Notes: a model not told the origin generated them from the sequence alone. DNA of 64,000 nucleotides from an uncultured Bradyrhizobium sp. (GCF_947648125.1 NZ_CANSMR010000001.1:496001-560000), one strand, 5' to 3'; counted from the stretch's first letter, positions 1 to 9,633 are shown. Program-made: numbers and translations.

Positions 1-2
1 GG

Positions 3-932
3 TCGATGACGATCTGGGCGCGCAACCCGGATACCGGCGTTGCCAAGTGGGTCTATCAGATGACGCCCCATGACGAATGGGACTATGACGGCGTCAACGA
101 GATGATCCTCTCGGATCAGAGCATCGACGGCAAGGCGCGCAAGCTGCTGACGCACTTCGATCGTAACGGCCTCGGCTACACGCTCGATCGCGCCACCGGC
201 GAACTGCTGGTCGCCGAGAAGTATGATCCGAAGGTGAATTGGACCTCCGGCGTCGACATGAACAAGAGCTCGCCGACCTATGGTCGTCCGAAGGTTCTTG
301 ACGCAGCGTCGACCGACAAGGCCGGCGAAGACCACAACGTCAAGGGCATCTGCCCGGCGGCGTTGGGTTCGAAGGACGAGCAGCCGGCGGCCTATTCGCC
401 GGACACGCAGCTGTTCTACGTGCCGACCAACCACGTCTGCATGGACTACGAGCCGTTCAAGGTCAGCTACACCGCAGGTCAGCCCTATGTCGGCGCGACG
501 CTGTCGATGTATCCGCCCCCCGGTGAGACCAACATGGGCAACTTCATCGCCTGGGACGGCAAGACCGGCAAGATCGTGTGGTCGAACAAGGAGCAGTTCT
601 CGGTCTGGTCGGGCGCACTCGCGACCGCCGGCGGCGTGGTGTTCTACGGCACGCTGGAAGGCTACCTGAAGGCAGTCGACGCCAAGACGGGCAAGGAGCT
701 CTACAAGTTCAAGACCCCGTCCGGCATCATCGGCAACGTCACCACCTATGAGAACGGCGGCAAGCAGTACATCGCCGTGCTGTCGGGTGTTGGCGGTTGG
801 GCAGGCATCGGCCTCGCGGCTGGTCTGACTGATCCGACGGCCGGTCTGGGTGCAGTCGGTGGCTATGCCGCGCTGAGCAACTATACCGCGCTCGGCGGAA
901 CGCTCACCGTGTTCTCGCTGCCGCAGCAGTGA
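3..932 (+). CDS. xoxF: Lanthanide-type PQQ methanol dehydrogenase XoxF, C-terminal part (5' end outside window)
   Basis: Periplasmic PQQ-dependent alcohol dehydrogenase that oxidises methanol and passes electrons to a dedicated c-type cytochrome. The reading frame is open from the window edge, so about half of the protein lies upstream; the first in-frame ATG at 6 is internal, not a start. The visible 309 residues carry the beta-propeller blades typical of the XoxF clade, such as [19 protein letters not shown], the [15 protein letters not shown] blade and the glycine-rich end [14 protein letters not shown]. The residues that bind the lanthanide lie in the missing N-terminal part, so the metal preference is inferred from clade similarity and from the xoxG neighbour. 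It heads a C1-oxidation block with the next three genes. Confidence 0.93.
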   Translation, partial: SMTIWARNPDTGVAKWVYQMTPHDEWDYDGVNEMILSDQSIDGKARKLLTHFDRNGLGYTLDRATGELLVAEKYDPKVNWTSGVDMNKSSPTYGRPKVLDAASTDKAGEDHNVKGICPAALGSKDEQPAAYSPDTQLFYVPTNHVCMDYEPFKVSYTAGQPYVGATLSMYPPPGETNMGNFIAWDGKTGKIVWSNKEQFSVWSGALATAGGVVFYGTLEGYLKAVDAKTGKELYKFKTPSGIIGNVTTYENGGKQYIAVLSGVGGWAGIGLAAGLTDPTAGLGAVGGYAALSNYTALGGTLTVFSLPQQ

Positions 933-1010
933 GCTGAGCAAGCTCGTTCCGGCGCATGGGGTGATCTCCATGCGCCGGTCCGTCTTCAATCTGCACGCGA
1001 GGATAGGCTT

Positions 1011-1532
1011 TTGCGTAAGATCTGGTTTGTGAGTGCTGCGATCTTCGTCGTGGCAATGGGTGGAGTTGCCTCCGCCGAGGACGTGGGTGATCCAGCCGCC
1101 GTCAAGTCCGAGGACGGCAAGTATCTCGACAAGGATGGCAACCCAACGTTCAAGGTGACGTCCGACGGTACGGTGGACTGGTACACCTACTCCGGCTACC
1201 GCCGTTATCATTCGGAGTGCCACGTCTGCCACGGACCCGACGGCATGGGCTCGACATACGCGCCGGCGTTGAAGGACTCGCTCAAGACCATGAGCTATGC
1301 CGACTTCATGGGTGTGGTCGCGAGCGGGCGCAAGAATGTATCGACGTCGCAGGAAAACGTCATGCCGGCATTCGGCGATAATCCGAACGTTGCCTGCTAC
1401 ATGGACGACCTCTATGTGTACCTGCGCGCCCGCGCCAATGATGCGGTTGGGCGTGTCCGGCCGGCCAAGCACGAAGACAAGTCGGATGCCTATGGAAAGG
1501 CGGAAGACGCCTGCATGGGCAACAAGAACTGA
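1011..1532 (+). CDS. xoxG: Cytochrome c XoxG-like, electron acceptor of XoxF
   Basis: Small exported c-type cytochrome of 173 residues, expected to accept electrons from XoxF in the periplasm. It has an N-terminal signal peptide (hydrophobic run from about residue 5, ending near ASAED) and one haem-binding site CHVCH around residues 71-75. An MPAFG stretch near residue 120 probably holds the distal Met ligand. The start is TTG at 1011, preceded by CGAGGA at 998-1003 with 7-nt spacing; no ATG fits better. It lies 78 bp after xoxF on the same strand and is probably cotranscribed. The single haem, length and position match the XoxG/c-L family. Confidence 0.88.
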   Translation: MRKIWFVSAAIFVVAMGGVASAEDVGDPAAVKSEDGKYLDKDGNPTFKVTSDGTVDWYTYSGYRRYHSECHVCHGPDGMGSTYAPALKDSLKTMSYADFMGVVASGRKNVSTSQENVMPAFGDNPNVACYMDDLYVYLRARANDAVGRVRPAKHEDKSDAYGKAEDACMGNKN

Positions 1533-1582
1533 GCCTGACCGGCGCGAATGACAAACCTGTTTGATGTTTTGTGGAGACCAAG

Positions 1583-2692
1583 ATGAAGACCCGCGCCGCA
1601 GTCGCATTCGAAGCCAAGAAGCCGCTTGAGATCGTCGAGCTCGACCTGGAAGGCCCCAAGGCCGGCGAGGTCCTTGTCGAGATCAAGGCGACGGGCATCT
1701 GTCACACCGATGCCTATACGCTCGACGGCTTCGACAGCGAAGGCATCTTCCCCTCGGTCCTCGGGCACGAAGGTGCCGGCATCGTTCGCGAGGTCGGCGC
1801 CGGCGTGACGTCGGTGAAGCCTGGCGATCACGTGATCCCGCTCTACACGCCCGAATGCCGCCAGTGCAAAAGCTGCCTGAGCCAGAAGACCAATCTCTGC
1901 ACCGCGATCCGCGCGACGCAGGGCAAGGGCGTGATGCCCGACGGCACCTCGCGCTTCAGCTACAAGGGCAAGACGGTCTTCCACTATATGGGCTGCTCGA
2001 CCTTCTCGAACTTCACCGTGCTGCCTGAGATCGCGGTGGCCAAGATTCGTGAGGACGCGCCGTTCGACAAGAGCTGCTACATCGGCTGCGGCGTCACCAC
2101 AGGCGTCGGAGCTGTCGTCAACACCGCCAAGGTGACGCCGGGCTCCAACGTCGTCGTGTTCGGCCTCGGCGGCATCGGCCTCAACGTGATCCAGGGTGCC
2201 AAGATGGTCGGCGCCGACAAGATCATCGGCGTCGACATCAACGACTCAAAGGACAATTGGGGCCGCCAGTTCGGCATGACACATTTCGTCAATCCGACCA
2301 AGGTGAGCGGCGATATCGTGCAGCATTTGGTGGGCCTGACCGACGGCGGTGCCGACTACACCTTCGACTGCACCGGGAACACCAACGTGATGCGCCAGGC
2401 GCTGGAAGCCTGCCATCGCGGCTGGGGCGTGTCGGTCGTGATCGGCGTTGCGGAATCCGGCAAGGAGATCGCAACCCGGCCGTTCCAGCTCGTCACCGGA
2501 CGCGTCTGGAAGGGCACCGCGTTCGGCGGCGCGCGCGGCCGCACCGACGTGCCGAAGATCGTCGACTGGTACATGAACGGAAAGATCCAGATCGATCCGA
2601 TGATCACCCACATGCTCAAGCTCGACGAGATCAACAAGGGCTTCGACCTGATGCACGAGGGCAAATCGATCCGTTCGGTCGTCGTGTTCTAA
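1583..2692 (+). CDS. frmA: S-(hydroxymethyl)glutathione dehydrogenase / class III alcohol dehydrogenase
   Basis: Cytosolic zinc- and NAD-dependent enzyme that oxidises the spontaneous formaldehyde-glutathione adduct to S-formylglutathione; called flhA or adhC in some rhizobia. The 369-residue length is usual for the family. Visible hallmarks are the catalytic zinc region GICHTDAY and GHEGAG, the structural zinc cysteines in [17 protein letters not shown], and the Rossmann motif GLGGIG. I prefer ATG at 1583 over GTG at 1571 because GGAGA at 1573-1577 is correctly spaced for the ATG and would lie inside the gene otherwise. It follows xoxG by 50 bp and handles the formaldehyde made by XoxF. Confidence 0.95.
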   Translation: MKTRAAVAFEAKKPLEIVELDLEGPKAGEVLVEIKATGICHTDAYTLDGFDSEGIFPSVLGHEGAGIVREVGAGVTSVKPGDHVIPLYTPECRQCKSCLSQKTNLCTAIRATQGKGVMPDGTSRFSYKGKTVFHYMGCSTFSNFTVLPEIAVAKIREDAPFDKSCYIGCGVTTGVGAVVNTAKVTPGSNVVVFGLGGIGLNVIQGAKMVGADKIIGVDINDSKDNWGRQFGMTHFVNPTKVSGDIVQHLVGLTDGGADYTFDCTGNTNVMRQALEACHRGWGVSVVIGVAESGKEIATRPFQLVTGRVWKGTAFGGARGRTDVPKIVDWYMNGKIQIDPMITHMLKLDEINKGFDLMHEGKSIRSVVVF

Positions 2693-2725
2693 AATCAAAA
2701 CACCAAGCAATAGGAGGATAGGTCA

Positions 2726-3289
2726 ATGACTGTTCATATCCACCCGTCAGTCGACAATGGCGTCAAGCAAGGCTCCGGCAGTTTTGCCGGCGGCACACTG
2801 GTCTGCAAATGCGCGGACAAGAAGGTCAAGGTGGGGGTCAAGGGCGATGTCGCCCACAACCACGCCTGCGGCTGCACCAAATGCTGGAAGCCTTCGGGCG
2901 CCACATTCTCGGTGGTCGCGGTCGTGCCGCGCGAGAACGTCACCGTGCTGGAGAACGGCGACAAGCTGAAGATCGTCGATGCGGCCGCGGTGATCCAACG
3001 CCATGCCTGCACCGGATGCGGCACCCACATGTACGGCCGGATCGAGAACAAGGGCCATCCGTTCTATGGCCTCGACTTCATCCACCCCGAGCTGTTCCAG
3101 GAGTCCGGTTCGGCGGCCCCGGGATTTGCCGCCTTCGTGTCGTCGGTGATCGAGTCCGGCGTCAAGCCGGCCGACATGGCCGGGATCAGGTCGCGGCTGA
3201 AGGAGCTTGGGCTCGAGCCCTATGACTGCCTGTCGCCGGCGCTGATGGACGCCATTGCCACCCACGTGGCGAAATCCAAGGCGGCCTGA
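2726..3289 (+). CDS. gfa: Gfa, glutathione-dependent formaldehyde-activating enzyme
   Basis: 187-residue zinc protein of the Gfa/CENP-V family, proposed to speed up addition of formaldehyde to glutathione and so supply the preceding dehydrogenase. The zinc-binding cysteines are all present: C27-K-C29, C48-G-C50 with C53, and C95 with C98. A strong Shine-Dalgarno sequence, AGGAGGA at 2712-2718, lies 7 nt before the ATG. The 33-bp spacing from the dehydrogenase supports one transcript. Some Gfa proteins may act mainly as glutathione carriers, so the catalytic role is family knowledge rather than something visible here. Confidence 0.93.
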   Translation: MTVHIHPSVDNGVKQGSGSFAGGTLVCKCADKKVKVGVKGDVAHNHACGCTKCWKPSGATFSVVAVVPRENVTVLENGDKLKIVDAAAVIQRHACTGCGTHMYGRIENKGHPFYGLDFIHPELFQESGSAAPGFAAFVSSVIESGVKPADMAGIRSRLKELGLEPYDCLSPALMDAIATHVAKSKAA

Positions 3290-3400
3290 CCAAGGCAGTC
3301 TGACAAGGGCGGTCTGACCGGCCGGCTCTGACGAGATCCGGTGCCGGCAGAGGGCCTGTCGGCGACGGATATGCTGGTAGTACCCGTGACCTTGAACCTT

Positions 3401-3440
3401 GCATGCCCTGCGGGCGACCACAGGGCATGCATTTTATTTT
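3401..3440 (+). terminator. Perfect 10-bp hairpin followed by a U-rich run, probable terminator of the C1 operon
   Basis: GCATGCCCTG at 3401-3410 and CAGGGCATGC at 3421-3430 are exact reverse complements separated by a 10-nt loop, followed by ATTTTATTTT. This looks like a Rho-independent terminator about 110 bp after gfa. Unusually, the best start codon of the next gene (ATG 3427) lies inside the 3' arm, so the structure could also attenuate or hide translation of that gene. Confidence 0.7.
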
Positions 3441-4380
3441 CCGCCTTGCCCTCGTCCTATCCCCGATCCTGGTCTTTTCGCCGACCCGCGCCGCGTCGCC
3501 GGAGGACCGCTACATTGCCGCGCGTGACGCCGCGATCGCCAAATTCGCCAAGCAGGAGAAGGACGGCAAGATCGACGAGGCCGTCGACAAGGCCGAGGCG
3601 GCCGCGCGCGACGAGCTGAAGGGGCAGTTGATCGCGATCCTGTCCCAGCCCGTCCGGCCGGGCTTCGCGCCAGCGCAGCTCAATCTCGACACTCTATATA
3701 AAGGCGATATGGGATTCGGCATGCTGGACGGCCTGCGCTTCGACGCGGACAAGGGCAGGGACGGCGGCAAGATCGGCGAAAAACGCGCCGACGGCGGCTT
3801 TGTCGAGCCGAAAGCCCATATCATCGTCACCTCCGAAGCTCTATTCACGCGCTGGCTGCACGAGCACAAGACATGGTGGGACAAGGGCAGCAAAAACGTG
3901 CCGCAGCAGATCGAACCGGCTCTGAAGTTCGAGGGCCTGTACACGCAGGCGATTTCGACCGATGCCGCGGTGATCAACTTCAACGAGCTGCCGGTCGTCA
4001 AACCGGCCTCAGCCACCCTGACTTATGGTTTCCTGGCCGGCCGCACACAGGACACAACCCCTGAGGCCGCCGACGAGGTATTTGTCGCCGCGCTCGCCAA
4101 CGGCAAGTTCTACATCGCCTATGGCGAGATCGAGCCGGCCGTGAAGGTGCCGGCCTGTACGGCGATCCGGACCGACTACAACAAGAAGGCCGACGAAGCG
4201 GCCGAGAAGCTCGAGCGCAAGCAGTTCACCCGGAAGGCCTATGACAAGCTCGGCGACCTGCGCCAGCAGGGCGAAGATGCGTTCAAGCACTGCTTCGTTC
4301 AGCACGCCCCTGAGCAGCCGGCATTCGCCGAAGCCACCAAGCAGGCCCAGGCGCTGCTGGAGACGGCGATCGGCAAATAG
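3427..4380 (+). CDS. Secreted protein of unknown function
   Basis: Not assigned to a family. Starting at ATG 3427 the protein has 317 residues and a clear signal peptide (hydrophobic run FRLALVLSPILVF, likely cleavage after PTRA), so it is probably periplasmic. The mature part begins with a charged, probably helical segment rich in Ala, Lys and Asp, and has two well-spaced cysteines near the C-terminus (VPACTAIR and KHCFVQ) that could form a disulphide. The alternative ATG at 3403 adds eight residues encoded by the hairpin. No good Shine-Dalgarno sequence precedes either start, so the exact start is uncertain. No functional link to its neighbours is evident. Confidence 0.75.
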   Translation: MHFIFRLALVLSPILVFSPTRAASPEDRYIAARDAAIAKFAKQEKDGKIDEAVDKAEAAARDELKGQLIAILSQPVRPGFAPAQLNLDTLYKGDMGFGMLDGLRFDADKGRDGGKIGEKRADGGFVEPKAHIIVTSEALFTRWLHEHKTWWDKGSKNVPQQIEPALKFEGLYTQAISTDAAVINFNELPVVKPASATLTYGFLAGRTQDTTPEAADEVFVAALANGKFYIAYGEIEPAVKVPACTAIRTDYNKKADEAAEKLERKQFTRKAYDKLGDLRQQGEDAFKHCFVQHAPEQPAFAEATKQAQALLETAIGK

Positions 4381-4455
4381 CGTCACCTGACGGTTTGATC
4401 GGCTGACGGTCCGACCCTATGTTCCCCGGGCAGGTTTCGAGCCCGGGGAGACGCT

Positions 4456-5598
4456 ATGACTACCGCCATCAGCCCGTTCCGCATCGCCGTCAGCGACGAT
4501 GTCCTCGAGGATCTCCGCACCCGGCTGCGCCGGACCCGCTGGCCGGAGGCCGAACTGGTCGACGACTGGAGCCAGGGCGCGCCGCTGCAATGGATCAAGG
4601 ACATCTGCCAGTATTGGGCCGAGACCTATGATTGGCGGCAGCGCGAGGCGCAGCTCAATCGCTTCAGCCAGTTCACGACCGAGATCGACGGGCTCGGCAT
4701 CCACTTCATCCATGTCCGCTCCAAGCACCCGGAGGCGCGGCCATTGATCATCACCCATGGCTGGCCGGGATCGGTGGTCGAGTTCCACAAGGTGATCGAA
4801 CCGCTGACCGATCCAACGGCGCATGGCGGCAGCATGGCGGATGCCTTCCATGTGGTGTGCCCGTCCTTGCCGGGCTTCGGCTTCTCGGCCAAGCCGGACA
4901 CCACAGGCTGGGGCGTCGATCGCATCGCCAGGGCCTGGGCCGTCCTGATGGAGCGGCTCGGCTATTCCAGGTATTTCGCGCAGGGCGGCGATTGGGGCTC
5001 CGCGGTCACGACCTCGATCGGCGGGCAGGACGCGGCACACTGCGCCGGCATTCACATCACGCTTGCGATGTCGACGCGGCCCAATGTCGAGGGCCAGCCG
5101 ACGCCGGAGGAAACCCGTGCGCTCAACGGCATCAAATACTATGCCGACTGGGATTCCGGCTATTCCAAGCAACAGTCCACCCGGCCGCAGACGCTCGGTT
5201 ATGCTCTGACGGATTCGCCGAGCGGGCAGGCGGCCTGGATCCTGGAAAAGTTCTGGGCCTGGACCGACTGCGACGGGCATCCGGAAAACATCCTCAGCCG
5301 CGACGAACTGCTCGACAATGTCATGCTGTACTGGGTGACCGAGACGGCCGCATCGTCGGCGCGGCTCTATTGGGAGAGTTTTGGGCCCGGCAAGCGAACC
5401 CCGCACAAGGTGAGCGTGCCGACCGGCGTTGCGGTATTTCCCAAAGAGATCGTTACGCCGGTCCGCAAATGGATGGAGACGAATTTCACCAACATTCAGC
5501 ACTGGCGCGAGATGCCGAAGGGCGGACATTTCTCGGCGTTCGAGCAGCCCGAGCTGTTTGTCGGCGAGGTGCGGGAGTTTTTCGGGAAGCTGCGCTAG
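4456..5598 (+). CDS. Epoxide hydrolase-like alpha/beta hydrolase with N-terminal EHN domain
   Basis: 380-residue member of the microsomal-type epoxide hydrolase family. The N-terminal 110 residues match the EHN lid region (PFRIAVSDDVLEDLRTRL). The hydrolase core has the oxyanion motif HGWPGS at 101-106, the nucleophile elbow GGDWGS with Asp179, and the catalytic His358 in KGGHFSAFEQPE. These are the residues needed to open an epoxide through an ester intermediate, but the substrate cannot be read from sequence. CGGGGAGA a few bases upstream serves as ribosome-binding site. It stands alone between an unknown secreted protein and a repeat element. Confidence 0.9.
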   Translation: MTTAISPFRIAVSDDVLEDLRTRLRRTRWPEAELVDDWSQGAPLQWIKDICQYWAETYDWRQREAQLNRFSQFTTEIDGLGIHFIHVRSKHPEARPLIITHGWPGSVVEFHKVIEPLTDPTAHGGSMADAFHVVCPSLPGFGFSAKPDTTGWGVDRIARAWAVLMERLGYSRYFAQGGDWGSAVTTSIGGQDAAHCAGIHITLAMSTRPNVEGQPTPEETRALNGIKYYADWDSGYSKQQSTRPQTLGYALTDSPSGQAAWILEKFWAWTDCDGHPENILSRDELLDNVMLYWVTETAASSARLYWESFGPGKRTPHKVSVPTGVAVFPKEIVTPVRKWMETNFTNIQHWREMPKGGHFSAFEQPELFVGEVREFFGKLR

Positions 5599-5603
5599 CT
5601 GCG

Positions 5604-5685
5604 GATGGGGCGAGCGGAGCGATACCCGTCAACTTAGATTCGAGGCGCGAATGATGGTATCGCTCCGCTCCACCCATCCTACGGA
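5604..5685. repeat. Imperfect palindromic intergenic repeat, copy 1
   Basis: Two inverted arms of about 25 bp (GATGGGGCGAGCGGAGCGAT and its near complement ending CACCCATC) flank a short AT-richer centre containing GGCGCGAATGATGG. The same design and core recur at 9417-9502. This is a dispersed REP-like element, not a gene; open frames through it are artefacts. Confidence 0.8.
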
Positions 5686-5832
5686 CTGGCTCCGCTACAA
5701 CGCCACCAAGAGATGTTGTGCGTTAGCCGACCCTATTCGTCAGCAGCACGCGTCGTGACCGCTGAATCGATCAGCTTTTGGTCGCCTCAGCCTCCCGATC
5801 AAGGCCCGAGTGAAACCTCCAGGCAAGCATTG

Positions 5833-7647
5833 ATGTCAACGACGCAACCCGCCACCAGGGTCGATCGCGCGTATGTTGGTCTGGAGCGGTTTGTGACAGA
5901 ATGCGCTGTGCAACGGAGGGACGTCGGCATGCTGCTTGATCCCCGCCACGGCGACTTTGAGGACAATGCCGCCAGCCCCGAGCAGCGGTCGTTGTTCGCG
6001 ATCGTGGGCAGCCTTCTCGTCGAGATAAGCCCGGCGAAACTGCTATTTGCCTGGACGATTTCGATCCTGCTTCCGGGCGTGCTGCTCGGCCTTGCGCCGC
6101 TGGTCGCGTCCGTCTGGATTTCGAGCCTTTCGCAACACGTTCTTGCACTGTCCGAAGTGGGCGCCGTGCTGGCGCTGGTTGCGATCGCGGCGTTAGGATG
6201 GCTCGGCGGCCGACCGCTAATTCAAATCGCGGAAACCAGCTTTTGGTCACTCAACGCGCTCGCGATCCAACCGAGCTACGCGTTCGCGCGCGAGGCGCTG
6301 GGCCATCTGGCGGAGCTGCTTTGGCGCACTGGCGCAACTCCTGCCTCGCGCATGAGGCTGCGCCGCGGCTGCTCTGTCGGCGCTGGCATACTGCTCGCTG
6401 CTGGTGCGGCCTTGGTCGCGGTCCTGGCTTGGCCGGCTTCGCAATGGACCGCGACCATCAATGACCTGGTCCTGATCCATCGTCTTGTGATGCCGACGTT
6501 CGCGAACGCTGTGGTGCTCGTGTCCTGCTATCTTGCGGTCGCATCATTGGCCTGGAGCGTAGCCGACGCCAGTATGGACCAACCGGCTGATCTTGCCGCG
6601 TTCGACGCAACGCCGCCCGGAGGCCGTCTCTGGCGCCTTGCACATCTGTCCGATCTCCACGTGGTCGGCGAGCGATACGGTTTCCGCATCGAAAGCGGGA
6701 CGGCTGGTCCGCAGGGAAACGAACGCTTCAATCGCGTGCTGGCGAGGCTTGCCGAGATTCACGCCGTTGATCCGCTCGACCACGTGTTGATCAGCGGCGA
6801 CATGACGGATGCCGGCCGGCCCAGCGAATGGGCCGAATTTCTTGATACATTGGCAAGTCATCCCGAACTCGCCGCGCGCGTCGTCATGCTTCCGGGAAAT
6901 CATGACGTTAACGTTGTAGACCGCGCCAATCCCGCGCGCCTCGACCTTCCGTTCAGCCCAGGCAAGCGGTTACGGCAGATGCGTACCCTATCAGCGATCG
7001 CGGCTGTCCAGGGCGATCGCGTGCGCGTTATCGACGGTTCCGGCAAACCATCGGTGACGCTGAATCAGGCGCTGGCGCCCTATCATGATCGGATAACGAA
7101 ATTTGCGCAGCACGGCGGCGTTCGCCGCGCAGCTGCGCTGCGCGGATTGTTCGATGATCAGTTTCCAATGATCTTGCCGCCGGACCAGGACGGCGGCCTA
7201 GGGATCGCCATTCTCAACTCCAATGCCGAAACTCATTTCTCCTTCACCAACGCGCTCGGATTGGTTTCGGAAGCGCAAACGCGGCGATTGGAAGTTGCGA
7301 TTCGTCATTTTCCGACGGCGTACTGGACCATCGCGCTACATCATCACTTGATGGAATATCCCATGCCGGTGAAGACCTTTGCCGAGCGCATCGGGACGGC
7401 CTTGATCAACGGCAGCTGGTTTGTGCGCAGGTTGCAAAAGTTCTCCGATCGCTCGGTCGTGATGCACGGTCACCGTCATATCGATTGGATCGGTAGATGT
7501 GGTGCGTCGAGGATCGTCTCGGCCCCGTCGCCGGTGATGGGCGCCGATGATGCAGTCACCTATTTTTACATCCACAGAATGACGGTCGGGCCGGATTGGA
7601 AGCTCTGCCTCGCGAAGCCCGAGCGAGTGGAAATCGCCAAAAACTAG
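5833..7647 (+). CDS. Membrane-anchored calcineurin-like metallophosphoesterase
   Basis: 604 residues from ATG 5833; the frame is open back to 5713, but the extension runs toward the repeat and has no good ribosome site. The N-terminal half holds four or so hydrophobic segments, so the enzyme is probably membrane-bound. The C-terminal domain carries the complete metal-binding set of the family: HLSDLH (His271), GDMTD, GNHD at 355-358 and HGHRH at 545-549. Such enzymes cleave phosphoesters with two metal ions; the substrate here (nucleotide, lipid or protein phosphate) is unknown. Its stop codon overlaps that of the convergent permease gene by three bases. Confidence 0.85.
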   Translation: MSTTQPATRVDRAYVGLERFVTECAVQRRDVGMLLDPRHGDFEDNAASPEQRSLFAIVGSLLVEISPAKLLFAWTISILLPGVLLGLAPLVASVWISSLSQHVLALSEVGAVLALVAIAALGWLGGRPLIQIAETSFWSLNALAIQPSYAFAREALGHLAELLWRTGATPASRMRLRRGCSVGAGILLAAGAALVAVLAWPASQWTATINDLVLIHRLVMPTFANAVVLVSCYLAVASLAWSVADASMDQPADLAAFDATPPGGRLWRLAHLSDLHVVGERYGFRIESGTAGPQGNERFNRVLARLAEIHAVDPLDHVLISGDMTDAGRPSEWAEFLDTLASHPELAARVVMLPGNHDVNVVDRANPARLDLPFSPGKRLRQMRTLSAIAAVQGDRVRVIDGSGKPSVTLNQALAPYHDRITKFAQHGGVRRAAALRGLFDDQFPMILPPDQDGGLGIAILNSNAETHFSFTNALGLVSEAQTRRLEVAIRHFPTAYWTIALHHHLMEYPMPVKTFAERIGTALINGSWFVRRLQKFSDRSVVMHGHRHIDWIGRCGASRIVSAPSPVMGADDAVTYFYIHRMTVGPDWKLCLAKPERVEIAKN

Positions 7648-8678
7648 GAAATTTCCGGCTCATCTTCGTGCGATCCGCCGAAGAGATCAGCGATCCAGGC
7701 GGCTGAGGGGCTCTCGGCACAGAAGGTCAGAATAGCGAGCGTGATCGGCACACCGATGAAAGTCCCGAACAGGCCCCAAAGTGAACTCCAGAAGAAGATC
7801 GCAAACAGCACCAGGAACGGCGAGATCGACAACGTCGAGCCGGCGACCCGCGGTTCGACATAGCTGCCGACCACGAACTGGATGACGTTGAGGCAGGCGA
7901 AGACACCAAACACCGCGGGCCAACTCTCGAACTGCGTCATGGCCAACAAGGTGGGGAACAGGGTCGCGATGAAAGGGCCGATGAAAGGAATGTAGTTGAG
8001 GACAAATGCGATCACGCCCCATTCGAATGCGAAAGGCAGTCCGGTCACGGCAGCGAACAGGCCGACCAGCAGGCCTGTGACCGCGCTCATCTGCGTCCGT
8101 ACGAACATATATTTCCGGAACTTGGCGGCCGTCGCTTTGCTGCCCTTGAGCAGCACGCGCGCAGCCGTGCGATTCTCCAGCCGCTGGATTCGTCGACCCG
8201 CATCGTCGACCTCGAGAAGTCCGAGCACAACATAGACCAGCGCGATGAGCCAGAAACTCAACGTGGTGTTGATGCGGCCCGTGACGTATTGCGTGGTGCG
8301 CAGCAGCCAGCCGACATTGAAATGCTCCGCCCAAAGGCCGGCGAACGAGACGCCATGGCCATCCAGCCAGATCACCGCGGCGTCGTAGAAGGCCTGATAC
8401 CGCGCCGCATCCGCAATCAGGTACCGCCCGACGCGGCCGAAACCCCACGCCGCCAGTGAGGCAAACGCGGCGCAGGTTGCGGTCGTAACAACGACCGTGA
8501 TGGCGAGCGCGAGGAGTTTCGGTAGCCACGACTGGAGCCGTTCCTGAATGGGCCAGACGATCGCAATGATGAACAGGGCGGCCGCGAGCGGAGCGAGCAC
8601 ACTGCGTGCCTGAGCCACCGCCGCAGTGACCAGCACCGCGGCGATGATGCCGGTCGTGATCTTCAACCCGCCGCCCAT
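7644..8678 (-). CDS. AI-2E/PerM-family transporter
   Basis: 344-residue integral membrane protein with about eight hydrophobic segments and the family pattern: a TM pair at the N-terminus, a long amphipathic middle, then the conserved block NYIPFIGPFIATLFP and the C-terminal FGTFIGVPITLAI. Members have been linked to autoinducer-2 export, Na+/H+ exchange or general permease roles, so the cargo is not assignable. The gene converges on the metallophosphoesterase with a 4-bp overlap. The final 12 residues are acidic. Confidence 0.88.
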   Translation of the reverse strand: MGGGLKITTGIIAAVLVTAAVAQARSVLAPLAAALFIIAIVWPIQERLQSWLPKLLALAITVVVTTATCAAFASLAAWGFGRVGRYLIADAARYQAFYDAAVIWLDGHGVSFAGLWAEHFNVGWLLRTTQYVTGRINTTLSFWLIALVYVVLGLLEVDDAGRRIQRLENRTAARVLLKGSKATAAKFRKYMFVRTQMSAVTGLLVGLFAAVTGLPFAFEWGVIAFVLNYIPFIGPFIATLFPTLLAMTQFESWPAVFGVFACLNVIQFVVGSYVEPRVAGSTLSISPFLVLFAIFFWSSLWGLFGTFIGVPITLAILTFCAESPSAAWIADLFGGSHEDEPEIS

Positions 8679-8894
8679 CTTTGGGTTATCCGACCTTCTT
8701 GAACAAAAGGACTGTCAGTCTGTCTCTCTGCGCGACAAGACCGTGGCCACCGTCAAGCTGAAGGAGACCTCACGAAAGGTGCGACCGATCGCAAGTGTGC
8801 CATGTTCCGACGTGCACTGCTAGGTGCGCAAGACCGCTGCGACCGCCAGGCGCGCCCATCCATTTCTACGAGCTGGCGCGATACTGCGGCGCGG

Positions 8895-9359
8895 CTACAG
8901 AAGTCCCCGATAAATCCCGGGCGCTGAGCCTTCGATGGCCACCGCGCCGACGGCCTTCGCATAGAATTCGGCCGGCCCGACGCCGCCGATGATGGCGTAG
9001 CCGAAGCCCTGGTGTTTCATGTCCTCGAGACAGGCGAACAGCAGCGCCTTGCCGATGCCGCCCTGCTGCGCCTTCGGCGCGACGCCGGTCGGACCGAAGA
9101 AGTTGCGACAGGCCGCGTCGTGGCAGGCGAATCCCAAAATCTTCTTTTGCTGGATCGCGATGAAGCAGGAGACTGGTTGGCGACCGAACGCGACCTCGGT
9201 TTCGCTGGCCCATGCCTCACTGAACGTTTCCTGCACCCAGGCCACGACCTTGTGCTTTTCGGGCGCGAGCGCCCGGCGCATGACAATTCCGGCCTTAAGC
9301 AATCGATCATAGGCAGGCCGGGAATCGGGCAGGGCGTAGAGCTTGACGAGCATGTCCAT
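8895..9359 (-). CDS. GNAT-family N-acetyltransferase
   Basis: About 154 residues from ATG 9359 (an in-frame ATG at 9395 would add 12 residues and is less likely). The acetyl-CoA binding motif GVAPKAQQGGIGKAL, equivalent to the Q/R-x-x-G-x-G/A signature, lies past the middle, followed by the usual beta-alpha end (FGYAIIGGVGPAEFY). It acetylates an unknown amine. It reads away from the palindromic repeat at 9417-9502. Confidence 0.8.
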   Translation of the reverse strand: MDMLVKLYALPDSRPAYDRLLKAGIVMRRALAPEKHKVVAWVQETFSEAWASETEVAFGRQPVSCFIAIQQKKILGFACHDAACRNFFGPTGVAPKAQQGGIGKALLFACLEDMKHQGFGYAIIGGVGPAEFYAKAVGAVAIEGSAPGIYRGLL

Positions 9360-9416
9360 CCGGCGACCATAGTTGAAAACGCGTCCCGCGCGCAAATCGC
9401 GGGAGGAACGGTGGGG

Positions 9417-9502
9417 CGTAGGATGGGTAGAGCGAAGCGAAACCCATCAATTCATATTCGGGGCGCGAATGATGGGTTTCGCTGCGCTCTACCCATCCTA
9501 CG
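9417..9502. repeat. Imperfect palindromic intergenic repeat, copy 2
   Basis: Left arm 9417-9449 begins CGTAGGATGGGTAGAGCGAA and is almost exactly complementary to the right arm 9470-9502; the 20-bp centre contains GGGGCGCGAATGATGG. It is the better preserved relative of the element at 5604-5685. When transcribed it would form a long hairpin and may help end transcription of the genes on both sides. Confidence 0.88.
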
Positions 9503-9504
9503 GA

Positions 9505-9633
9505 CTACCATTTCCGCTGTTGCTTGTTCGGGGTCTTGTTCGTGATCCTGGCTTCACGCGCAACTGCCCAGAAATACCCGCCGCAGAATGCAACAATCGC
9601 AACAATCACGGTGGCGGCGATAATCTCTTGCAT
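9505..9633 (-). CDS. Small single-pass membrane protein (42 aa)
   Basis: ATG at 9633 is preceded by GGAGA with 9-nt spacing, and the frame ends with TAG at 9507-9505, right beside the palindromic repeat. The product begins MQEIIAATVIVAIVAFCGGY, one clear transmembrane helix, followed by a short basic tail (NKTPNKQQRKW). It is unrecognised. The good ribosome site, helix and compact basic tail make a real gene likely; location is probably the inner membrane. Confidence 0.65.
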   Translation of the reverse strand: MQEIIAATVIVAIVAFCGGYFWAVAREARITNKTPNKQQRKW

